NCBI GenBank assembly: GCA_948470475.1
Contig: OX419345.1
Location: 407,501-471,500 of the forward strand
DNA length: 64,000 nt
Direction of reading: 5' to 3'
DNA from: Galaxea fascicularis
Taxonomy: Eukaryota; Cnidaria; Anthozoa; Scleractinia; Euphylliidae
Each line of letters opens with the position of its first letter. Position 1 is the stretch's first letter. The notes below the pieces were generated by a model, which was given only the letters and a program-made list of their open reading frames with translations, did not search any database and was not told the origin of the DNA. Shown one piece after another: positions 47,998 to 58,900 of the stretch. Both the position numbers and the translations under genes were made by a program.

Positions 47998-49878
47998 TTA
48001 ATTGGAATCATTTTTGCTTGGATTGTTGATCAATCCTCCAAATTTCTTCATAAATACTCGTGCTTTTTGCCTTTCAGTCATGGAATCGTTGCTCTCGGTT
48101 GCATTGCATACACCGGCTCTACGTTCTCTCCAAGAAGCTGGAAACTGACTGAACTGACTTACATCTTGCTGAGACCAGCTTCGACGAACAACTCTCTCCT
48201 CTTTAGAATCGTGGCCCCCATTTCCAGCTGTGTTGGAATTTCCAGTTGAGTTAGGACTTCTCAGGAATGAACCAGGTCCGTTCTCATTTTCTCTCCCGAT
48301 GTGGTCAACTGTTGGATCGCGTCTGGAAGCTGTTGCGGTTTGAGCTCTGAATAGAACTCTCGCCTTTTCATTAAAACGTTTAGAGCACCCACCTTTACGA
48401 ACCACATTTGAAAATCTTGTTTGGTTCTGGGGGTTGGAGAGAGCAGGGAAGGCCGAGACGTCATCGAGTGAATTATCTTCTTTGGTAGTGTGACTGGTAG
48501 GAATGGTGCTTTCGAAAATGGCAGTGCTCTGGACTCTATTTGTAACCCTTTGTGTGAATGTACATCCACTGTTCCCGTCAGCCTGGGTAGAGCTGTTCTG
48601 CCACGAGAGAATGATCTCATCAGGGGTTATCGTAGTATCGCCAAGGCTTCTACTGCGTCTCCGCATCCTTTGAATTTCCATGCGAGATCCATCATGGCTG
48701 CCGTCACAAGAAGTGACTGTACAAAATGCGCTAGAACTCCCAGCGGTAACGAATTTCGTTTGAGGGGTAAAATGACTATTACGCTGAGGGGTGTAGCGTA
48801 ATTTTGGGCCATCTGATTTTTGTAAACTTTCAGAAGTAACAATGGCTTTCTTTGACGGTAATACTTCCATTGTACACGTGATCTGATTAAGTCTTCCGCT
48901 TCTTCGGTTCAGCGTCCTTGTCGAGGGTTTGCCGCTGTCTGTGACAACTGGTAATTTCTGTATTCCTTTGGAAAGAAATTCATCATTCTCAAGCTGTCCA
49001 TTCCAATTTATAGGTGGGAGTTCACTTTCGGATAAAGACACACCATCGGTCTTCATGTTCTGCTTTTTCTTTAGAGATAGTTCGTACCCTCCTCCATTGC
49101 CGTCTGTATGTAAGTTGATTGATTGCCTGTTTCCATTTTTCTTTGGGAGTGGATCACTGCTAGACGCAGTTAACTCGTTTTTCTGAACTTCCTTTTTATT
49201 TTCACGGAAACTTCTTGCAGGCTTAGGGATTTTGCGCTTCTCGAAAACGCTCGGATCCAAGGGTGGCAAACGACAAGGATGTTTTCCAGTACTCTCGGTC
49301 AAATATGTTGTTCGTTTCAGCGTCTTTGTCGAAGGTTCGCCGCTGTCTGTGACAACTGATAATTTCTGTGTTCCTTTGGAAAGAAATTTATCATTCTCAT
49401 GCTGTCCATTCCAATTTATAGGTGGGAGTTCACTTGCGGGTAAAGACACACCATCAGTCTTAATGTTCTGTTTTTTCTTTAGAGGTAGTTCGTACCCTCC
49501 TCCATTGCCGTCTGTATGTAAGTTGATTGACTGCTTGTTTCCATTTTTCTTTAGAAATGGATCACTGCTGGACGCAGTTAGCTTGTTTTTATGAACTTCC
49601 TTTTTCTTTTCACGGAAACTTCTTGCAAGGTTAAGGTTCGGATCCAAGGGTGGCAAATGAAAAGGAAGTTTCCGTGTACTCGCGGTCAAATATGTTGAAC
49701 TTTCGTTCACTGGTTCGCATTTTAAGGGCGGCTCTGATGAGCTAAAACAAGATGACATTTTCGATGCACCAGGGCTCTGAACATCTATCGATTTCTGCAT
49801 AGCTTTTTCACAGGTCCGGGACATGGTGCAATAAATGCCAACTCCTGATGGTGGCCAGTGTAAAATGTTACTAGGCAA
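47998..49878 (-). CDS. Unrecognised 626-residue disordered protein with internal duplication
   Basis: An open frame of 626 codons on the minus strand, far longer than chance. The first Met is at 49878, and a second in better context (ACCATGT) is at codon 19; an acceptor-like TTTTGCCTAG just upstream leaves open that this is a later exon. Composition is Ser/Lys/Asn/Pro-rich and probably disordered. Residues about 63-190 and 191-326 are tandem copies sharing RLPPLDP-type, ARSFRE, SINLHTDGNGGGYEL, SELPPINWNGQ and VVTDSG. A later RRRSRSLGDTTITPDEI resembles KRRSSSLDAARM in exon 1 of the CNBD2-like gene upstream on the same strand, so an ancestral link is possible. No known domain seen. Confidence 0.65.
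   Translation of the reverse strand: MPSNILHWPPSGVGIYCTMSRTCEKAMQKSIDVQSPGASKMSSCFSSSEPPLKCEPVNESSTYLTASTRKLPFHLPPLDPNLNLARSFREKKKEVHKNKLTASSSDPFLKKNGNKQSINLHTDGNGGGYELPLKKKQNIKTDGVSLPASELPPINWNGQHENDKFLSKGTQKLSVVTDSGEPSTKTLKRTTYLTESTGKHPCRLPPLDPSVFEKRKIPKPARSFRENKKEVQKNELTASSSDPLPKKNGNRQSINLHTDGNGGGYELSLKKKQNMKTDGVSLSESELPPINWNGQLENDEFLSKGIQKLPVVTDSGKPSTRTLNRRSGRLNQITCTMEVLPSKKAIVTSESLQKSDGPKLRYTPQRNSHFTPQTKFVTAGSSSAFCTVTSCDGSHDGSRMEIQRMRRRSRSLGDTTITPDEIILSWQNSSTQADGNSGCTFTQRVTNRVQSTAIFESTIPTSHTTKEDNSLDDVSAFPALSNPQNQTRFSNVVRKGGCSKRFNEKARVLFRAQTATASRRDPTVDHIGRENENGPGSFLRSPNSTGNSNTAGNGGHDSKEERVVRRSWSQQDVSQFSQFPASWRERRAGVCNATESNDSMTERQKARVFMKKFGGLINNPSKNDSN
48901..49692 (-). repeat. Tandem coding duplication inside the 626-codon ORF
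   Basis: Two copies (about 49309-49692 and 48901-49308) are close at DNA level. For instance GCCGCTGTCTGTGACAACTG and CCATTCCAATTTATAGGTGG occur in both, in the same frame. Copy B has about 10 extra residues (around SVFEKRKIPK) missing from copy A. The similarity implies a fairly recent duplication. Confidence 0.85.
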
Positions 49879-50961
49879 AACAACAGTTGAATTTTATGTT
49901 TTTATTGAGATCAAACTAAGCAGAATTGCGCAATAATCACCAAAAAGCTAATTGCTTATGCAGCTAATTGCAATGTGTTGATAAATTAAATTATATTTGT
50001 AAATATTACTCCAGCCCTTGCTAGTCTATGACCATAACACGGCTCCGGCTAGAGGGCGTCATGGCTAACATCAGTTTATCGTAAACCTCATGTGTACCTT
50101 CTAAATAACCAGTTTAAAATTGAAAATTTCGTTATATATTTCTCAGTCTGCAGTACAAAATAGTTCTAAGGTAATCCAGACCGTCTGAGCCTAAAACTGA
50201 CACAGCACACTTGCGGCCGGTCAATTAGCGCTAATTGAATGGTATAATTAGACCCAAACCGCACATGAATGGAACGCACGGAGTATAACACACGATTACT
50301 AATCGTGTGAAAATCGCTAATCGTTAATCGCGAAAAATCTCTTTTTCTTCTTTACCTTTTTCTCTTCAATTTAAGTGGAGGCTATTGTTCGTTCACCAGC
50401 ATCTCGATCCAAAGAGTATTGATGGTTAATTCAGGGTTGAACTAATGTGATCATTTTTTAAATACCCATATTAACGGAGCGGCTGTTGTGTGAGCCTGTT
50501 AGGACCCGTTGTTAAACTAAGTTAAATGGACATAACGAGTGCAGATGATAACGTTGTTTCTAGCAGCAATGGTATTAAGACATTTCATCTCCTTGTTTAT
50601 CATAATTCAGCATAATTCAGCAAAATCATGATCTTGATAGCATTTTGCTGTAGTCAAGTTTATGCTTTTTAGGCTTTCTCAGTTATTCTGCTGTATTTTT
50701 CAGACTATAAACAAATTGGCTTTGGTTGTTCGGATAACGCCTTATTTTATTGTATGTTTCTTCGATAAAGATTTAGGACCGGTGTGGAACGGAATGATAA
50801 ATGATCAAACTCGAGGGAGGAGAGGGTAAACTGGCCTGTGATAATAACCTGAAACTAATCGATATGGCTAACAACTGAGATATTCCAATTGAGCCTCATG
50901 TGCATGTCTTTGCTTCGAACTCTGATTGGTTGCTTGTTATCGTCAGTTGTGATTGGTCACA
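49879..50961. other. Intergenic, no gene seen
   Basis: AT-rich. A small palindromic patch (ACACGATTACTAATCGTGTG) lies at about 50290-50309. No coding signal. Confidence 0.4.
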
Positions 50962-51160
50962 TCAATTGCTGAAAAAAATTCAGGACTGCAAAGGGGTTTG
51001 AACCCGTGACCTCTCGATACCGGTGAGAAGTCCTGAATTTTGTTCAGGCTTCTTTATGAAATTGCGTTCACAACTGGGAGGATCATCCTTTCATCTGATT
51101 TCATTTCCGCAGTTCATATATGATTTATTTCAGATATACATCATTCACAATATCCAAACG
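50962..51160 (-). mobile_element. Remnant of the tRNA-headed element family
   Basis: Retains a T-arm/B-box segment (GGTCACGGGTTCAAACCCC on the minus strand, about 50993-51012) and the CACCGGTATCG stretch, but has lost the D arm. The following TTCCGCAGTTCATATATGAT region matches the body of the 19.7-kb copy. Confidence 0.55.
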
Positions 51161-52045
51161 ATTGATAACAGTACCCTTCCCTTGAGTGCGAGGAACATGT
51201 CAAATATTTCGGAATATCTGACGTTTAGAAGTCCCACGTATGTTTGTCAGTGATCTCTTTACTAAAGTTGATGAAACAAGACCAGGAGCTCCCCTTCTGG
51301 CAACTTTTGCATCAAGTCTTCGATTCTGAGCCAGAATCAAAGGTCCTTTGCCAGAATCAAAGGTCCTTTGCCAGATTTGGAGATAGGCTCTGGAACTCCC
51401 ACCAACTAAGGACAAATTTCGTCAACTCCCCAAAGGTGCCTTTAAAAAGCATATACATAGTTGGTTACTCTCAATAATGGAGGCTGAGGATGATTATGTT
51501 GGAACAGGGTGTTAGAATGCCTATTCTTCTGCTTAAAATTGCAAATTTTACATAGTGAATTGATATAAAGCATATTTTTTGTTTTAATTTTCTTAATCTT
51601 CGTATTCTCTCCTTATTCGTTTACATACCCCCTCGTTTCGTCATTTCTTAAATCTTTTTTTGTTGTAGTTTGATTGTACTAATAATTGTTCGTAATTCTT
51701 AATGGTTTTAATTGTTATACATTGTAATGTCATTCCTTTAACGTGATTAGTTAATTAGTAACCACGGACTGCTGTATTATTGTAGTTCCGCCCACCTCGA
51801 TTACCCTTTGCTACCGTATTTGTGAGCGGAGACCGACTATAACTTTGTATTTATTTGATTATTTATTATCAAACTCTCTTAGCTTTATGATAAAAATTCG
51901 CAAATCTCTGCTTTACCATGTCAATTTCCTTACGGGACTCAAACGAACCATCAGGAACCCTATGCCTACTGTATCGCAAAAATTTCATTTAGTTTGGCTT
52001 TTTCATTTGTTTCAAAGTTTCGTATTATTTATTTGTATAGATAAT
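51161..52045. other. Intergenic, no gene seen
   Basis: Contains a short tandem duplication of TTTGCCAGAATCAAAGGTCC (about 51330-51375). Otherwise AT-rich without coding support. Confidence 0.4.
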
Positions 52046-52048
52046 CAC

Positions 52049-52083
<35 letters not shown>

Positions 52084-52164
52084 GTTGCAAATTTTTCAAA
52101 GACTAACAACATTGCACGAGCCCGTAGGGCGAGTACAGTTTGGGGTGTTTGAAAAATTTGCAAC

Positions 52165-52199
<35 letters not shown>

Positions 52200-52202
52200 G
52201 TG
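52046..52202. mobile_element. 157-bp hairpin MITE
   Basis: Arms of about 55 bp are almost perfect inverted copies (CACATGATTTTTCTCGTGCA, ATTTGGAATAAATAAGCAGT, TGCAAATTTTTCAAA) around a loop of about 45 bp. No coding capacity. Confidence 0.8.
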
Positions 52203-52924
52203 ATTCCTTGTTAATAATATATGTACAAACATTTCAGACAAACAGCAAACAGTCTGTTTTTATTTTGCCTTGCGGGGTTAACACGCTCCGCCAACAAGAA
52301 CCCGATTGGTTCAAAAAACGACAACGGCTTGCTGAGGAAAAAGAACAAGCCAATTCAAATTAGCCTATCTTTCAAAATGCTTTTCGCTGTTAAAAGCCCG
52401 AAATAGAGCAAACAGTGGAAAGTCCAGGCTTGCCTGTTTCAAGACCTCAACTTTTTTGCACTGTTATTCGATTCAACTTTCTTAATTCTAAATGATCACC
52501 GGCGTCCTCGGCATGCTTTTGCGGATGATTCTGTATTTGTTTTGTTACGGTTTTTCGAGGTATCCGTCAATCATTTTTAATTTCAACTTTTTGCACTAAT
52601 TTCGTGTTACTGCTCTCAAAAAATTTCAATCTTTTGCGCTGTTTGGGACTAATTGACCTGCTCTCTGCCAATCAGAATGCAGAAATTTTTGTATGTATAT
52701 TGTTAAAGAGAAAATTTGAGCCTTTCCAGTCACAACATTTTTGCAGTCAGACAATGTTCTCACGATTTCTTTTAACAAATAACAGTCCCTTTAATAACTG
52801 CATATGCAATCAGCGCTCTTTTACTGTGAATTATTCCGAACTTCTAAAAGTCACTTTCTTAACTATATTTCCTGATCTAACTGATTAAATGAAATTTTTT
52901 CTAAAAGGTCCGATGCTGTCTTTG
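52203..52924. other. Intergenic, 3' flank of the CNBD2-like gene
   Basis: No gene recognised. The short frames here have no family resemblance. Confidence 0.4.
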
Positions 52925-55900
52925 TCACAAATGAGATGATGAAACTGATTCCTGAGGCTCGTTATCAGGCACCTTATGGCTGCCATACACAAATGATAAG
53001 AACTGATCGAATCTCTTAAGTCTTGATTGACCGCTATCAACGCGGGCAGGTGTCATTGGCCTTTTTATCTCAGTCACTCTTTGCGTGAACGTGTTGTTAT
53101 GGCGAATACATTTTTCCTGAATACTGTCCATAGTTGACCGCAGATGATAGCTTTTCAACTGTTCCCAAGCGCAGCGTTCGTTGTATGAACGATAAATTAT
53201 GTCCTCCGGTGGGTAACTGTAAAACGAAAATATTTACATCAACAGAGTGTTTTAACAGCTTTCTGATATGCAATTATTTCCAATAGATGCGGACTGCCAG
53301 GAAGATTCTAACTTCTCCAAACCCGCAACCGCATTTCCTCTTCGATCTTATCAGGTCTTATCACCTTCCCTGATGGCCTAAAAGCAAGAAGAAATCGAGG
53401 GAGAAAGAGCGACAACTGAACCAATCTTGTGCCCAGGGCCCTCTGATTCTGAAAGGTGGCGGGGCTTTGCCACGAGAAACGCACTACCGCTCTCAGCTTC
53501 CCTGCTGAAAGAATCAAAGGGTTCTTGGGACCAGAATGCGACTGAAATATAGGAAGCTACCTTTACTGCTTTCAGCTCTTCCGCTTTTATTTGTGTGTTT
53601 TCGTTTCTAATACTTCGCCCTTCCATTCACTCTCTTCATTAGGATTATGATTATTGTTGAATGAGTAAAAAGAGGCAAATTTACCTTACTCGTCTTCCGC
53701 AGAGAAGGGAAGAAATTAATCTCCTTTGTTCTCACTTTCTATTCTTACTAGAAATCTCAGTTTTTCATTTAACACGGTTCTCATAATAACAAGTAGAAAC
53801 ACTTACTCAAGCTCCTGTACAACGTTCCTGGCTTGTCTCAATGTCTTCTTTGTCGAATATCTGAAGAAATCGTCCCTTTTTATCTTTAACATGACTGCTC
53901 CTTTACTTACAAGCATCAGCTTTTGTCCTGTTGGCCTGACAACCTGCGACACATCCTGTAAATAGCAAGCAGATCTGATTTGTATTTCACTTTATATTCA
54001 GTTCAATTCAGACTAAATGACGATTTCCTGGAAACCGCGAGGGATGATAGGAGCACTCTGTAGAAAGATTATTCTTCAAACACTTTGTCTTCCTCAGAAC
54101 CGCTCTTCCGTTGAAGATCGTTGCGAGTGAAATTAGGAGACTGACAAGGTGTCTTTCCCACCAAGCATGAAGCACCCCAGATAACTAGTTTATCGATGGA
54201 ATTTAAATCATTTAGAGGTGGATTTTGGTTTAAATGTGTCCAAGAGTTCAAAAAAATAAGTAAATAAACAATGATAGATAAGTCCTTGCACGTAATTTAT
54301 AGACTAAAAAATTTTAAACTCACAAGGCTGCTGTAGTTACACTCTTGAACTGAAAACTTTTGTAGATACTGGTGATGCTGCAGCTAAAGCACAAACGTTG
54401 TTACTTACAAAAATATCGCCACTCTTCATAGACGCAATGTTAAGATACACCACGTCCTTGTTTAATTTTCCCGTCTTGGTTTCAGTTTTAATCAACTCAG
54501 AAAAATCCTCGAAGATATTCTTATCTCGTTTCTCCAGCTCCACGGGAATGGCTTCCACCACCGATCGTTCATGTTCTGTAAAGTCCTTGTCATTCTCGTC
54601 TTCATCGTCTTTGTTGACGATGTAACTGCAGTCTCCTTTAGCATGTGGCTGATCCTTGTAGGGTGCGTTCATAACCTCCAGTATCTTCTCAGCCCCAGTG
54701 GTATGGTCTGCAGAATTGGACCAGACATTCCTGTAGATTTTAACATAAACATAGTTTTTCTCTTTGTCAAGCCAGAAGAGTGGGCTGTTTCAAATTTCTC
54801 CTTACAACTAAAGTAACATTTAGGTTTTAATCGACTGTGTCTGTGACTGGTTGGAAAAAGCAATACAATGGTTTTCAATTGACTTTGACCAATGACAACA
54901 GACGAAGACATCTCAGTGAACCAATCAGAATTTGAAGTAATTCCATACAGCCGGCGCCAAGCGCGGGAAAATGCGCGCGTGCAACAAGCGATTGGTTTTA
55001 GTTTTGCTTTTCATTGGTTGTGGCGCGAGTTTTGTCAACCAATCACAGAGAGAAGTAAAGGACATGAAAGCAAACGCCAGTTACTTTTGACATTAAATTG
55101 AAAACCGCTCAAGAAACAAAACTAAAAGTTTACTTGCTCGCATTCAGTTTCCCGCGGTTAATTTGACGCCGGTTGCACGTATTTTCTTTGTAAGGCGTTG
55201 TGCAGTGAGACAAATATTTATGTTTTTTATTGAAACTTATAGGGCACTAATTGACCTAATTAGTTGTGGCTCGTTGGCGGAAGGTGGTCTTCAATATCAA
55301 TGTCATTAAACTTTCTTCTCTTTTGCCGCGGGAAGCAAGCAGACAAAACGGATGATTCCCTTAAATTTATTATCCTACCTTTCATCATTACACCGATGTT
55401 CATCCACTTTCTTACTTTCCGCAAAACTGTAAGGGGTTTTTAAGCTCTCGTGTAATTCTTTTACCCAAATTTTAGATGTGTCGTCATGGATTCTGCGTTT
55501 CCTTCTGGCGAGTCCTAAGGGATGATGGATTTCCTCGTTCGTTACTCGTTTTGAGTGCGACAGTTTCGGTGGAACATGTAGATCAAGAACTTTAATGACT
55601 GAACATTTTCCCTTGAAAAGAGAAGAGTAAAACAGGAAAATAGATTTTTGCACTATTATCATTTTCCTTCCAGAAAAGAAGCAAAGCACTGACTACGTGA
55701 CTGACAAACTGACAGGCTGACTGAGGCACAGAGTGACTGACTGTTTCACTGATTCAGTGACTGACTGACTGATTCGCTGAGTGACTGACTGAGTGAGTCA
55801 CTAACTCAAACTGACTGACTGAATAACTGGCTGACTATCATGGTGACTGTGTGACTGACTTTTTGACAGATTGACTGAATGACTGAGTGACTGACTCGTT

Positions 55901-58900
55901 CGCTGAGTGACAGACTGACTGTCTCACTGTCTGACTGATCAGTCGCTCAGTGACCGACTGAATGACAGACTGTCTGTCTATCCTACCGGTTGACAGTCAG
56001 TCTCATAGGCTCATTGTTTGAATGTCTCACTATTTTTTAATAAAAGATTTATAGCTTAACTGACTGATTTACTGGCAGGATGGGTGTACGCATGACTGAT
56101 GGAATGACTGATCCGATCGGTTGGCTCAGTGGGTAGAGCGCCGGACAACGAGGTCGTGGATTCAAGCCTCAGTCGGACCGACACTCGGGGTCTTTAAATA
56201 ACTGAGAAGAAAGTGCATCCTTTGTAATGACGTCTGAAAATAGTTAGACTTTCTAGTCTTCTGGGATTAAAATGATAAATCGTAGTCCCCATCTCACAAC
56301 TCTTCCGTGGGACGTTAAATCATTATTAGAGACGTAACGAACCCTAGCTGTGACCACCCTGGTCTTCGGCACATTAGCATTTAAACGAGCTTTAGCTCAT
56401 ATGCGACATGTGGGTAAATAAAGTTACTTACTGATCGATCGACTGATTGATTGATTGATTGATTGATGGTTCTGACTTACATGCATGCAAAAATAAATCC
56501 AATCCAGTTCCTTACTGCTGTCTTTCACAATTACCTTGTTTGTTTTCAACTGCAAAAGCAAAAATACAAAGTAAGACCTAAAAGCTAAACTGTACATCCT
56601 GCAATTTTTGCTGAAATTTTCAACATTGTTGACACACCTCTTGAATTTGTGCCTCGATACACACGTTCTTGAGAGCGTCATCTGTCCACTGATTAAACAA
56701 AGACAAGCTCCTGAAAAACAATTTGTTAATAATGATAATGATAATGATAATGATGAGGGTAATGATGCGGATGTTAAAGGTTTTCGTACTTACGAACGGA
56801 CGGTTGACACAAATGCTTCACTAAACATCAATGCTGAAGAAAGTAAAGATATTTAGACAGCAATTACAAAAACGAACGAATGGTTCTGCCTTTGCTTGAA
56901 GCTCTAGTGTTGTAGTCATTTGTACTTACTTGCAAAATTTGATCTTCTCAGCCAGCTCTTTATCAAAAATTATGGGGCATGTTTTAGAGAAAACGTCTTT
57001 TTCGACCACCAAAAGTTCAACGTCCTCTCGCACCACGACTGAAGCGGTTCTTCTGATGTTTCTGAGAAGAGAAAGTTCCTGTGAAAGAGCCAAGGAAGGT
57101 CATGTACTCCTTACAATATTCGTGATATCAGTACATGCGTTCATGCGCATTAGTGTGCAAAATCAGAACGCCTATGATTAGCCAATCAGATTGCGGGTCA
57201 CAATCGATCATGCTTAACATGCGTAAAAGCTTCTCCCTTGGGATTTGGGAAACTCAGGTGTTTGGGAAAGAACTGTTGGGCTGTGGGTTGCTCTAGGTAG
57301 ACGTATCATTTAAACTGCGGGACGAACCTACCTTTTTGCTTTACGATAGTTGACAACGGTACTGGCTAATAAAAGTTTATTTATCTGAATATTTTGAAGA
57401 AATTCAGAGGTTTAGAGAGCCAAATGAATCTGTCCAAGTGATATTATTGCATTTCATTGAAATAAATTTTAAAAGAACAAAACAAGAAAAAAAGAAATTG
57501 AACATGCCTTTCCAATGCCGAACTCTTTCAGACTTACCAAACTAATTGTTCTACGAACGCTAATGACTTGTTAATGTATATTCTTTGAATTTTACTCCTG
57601 TGAGCTTTTTCCCGTATTTCTTCACTTTCAACAGTCTGTTTCTTTACCTAAATAGTAGCTGTACCTACCCCAAAACTGTCTCCACGCTGCAGCGTGATGG
57701 CTGTATGCCACATCACGTGACCAGTCTTCATCAGCAGCTCCTCCACGTTAACAAACACAGACCCCGAGAAAATAAAGTAGAAACTCACACCGATATGTCC
57801 TTTGCGTAACACCACTCGGGGATATTCGACTCTACAAGGAAACATAAATGTTTTCAAAAAGTGAGTTTTAGTTTAGAATCCGCAAATAACGCTAGTTGAA
57901 GTGTTATCACTACGAGTATTATGATTCATTGGCAACAGACCCACGCCACTCATTGGCAACAAGCCCATCGGACAGACAGAGTCCAACACTAAACAGTTTT
58001 ATAAACAAAGGATTAAGAAAAAAGAGTCAACTCTTCTTTAATTTAGAAGACTGCAGGAATGGCGACTAATGTTTTAATTCTTGTCTCTTAGACACTGGTC
58101 GGATGAAATTTAAGCTTAATTTGAAATCTTCTACTCTTTAGATTTTTCTTCTTGTATATGTGTAAATATCCTACTTTTAATATATCTTTTTAAGACTTTA
58201 TTGGTGTCCCCAATTAGTTTGTTAAAAGCTAAATACCTCGACACTTGAATAATCACTACTACAACCACCACCACCACCACTACTACTACTACTACCTCTA
58301 CTCGTAACAGATCCCAAAAGGACTAAAATTACAAGCTGATTGACATTTTCCAAACTCTTATTTATGATATATTGAATTATTAAGAGGCGGGACATGGAAC
58401 GAAGAGGGTAAAATATCTGTTCATTTTTCTTCCTTACTTGTTGTAGGTCATAGCTCTGCACATCGCCAGCTGAATGCGGTAGGTGAATTTATCATAAGAT
58501 GTCAATCCTTTTAACATGGAATGGAGCTGACTCAAATCGTTCTTAGTTCTTTCTATTGCTGACTTCGCAAGTATCGTCTTGGCCCATTCAGGAACATACG
58601 CATATTGCTGTATAAAATAAGAGTTAACTGACATAAGTAGAGCGCTCCCGAGGTGAGTCATGTCATTACAACCTCTAAGCTTTTGATTACAAAAGAGAAC
58701 ACAATGAGAAAACAAACTTGTGAAGCAGCCGCATGCGTGACTGAGCGCGCGAAGTAGTGGACAAGGTTTGAGTAAGTCTCCCAGATTAGTGTTCTTTGCG
58801 CGCAGTCGTTTGTGATCAGTGTTACCGATCGCACCGAAAAGGATAATTTTCCAGTCGTCGTTCATTTCTCTTCCCATTTAAATAATTCAAGGTAATCTTA

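Noticed and set aside
47794..48249. 151-codon plus frame
   Set aside because: Mostly antisense of the 626-codon ORF; hydrophobic content reflects complement of its Lys/Asn-rich codons.
54069..54251. 60-codon minus frame between CNBD2-like exons
   Set aside because: Does not fit the phases of the exons at 54409 and 53955, which join directly in phase.
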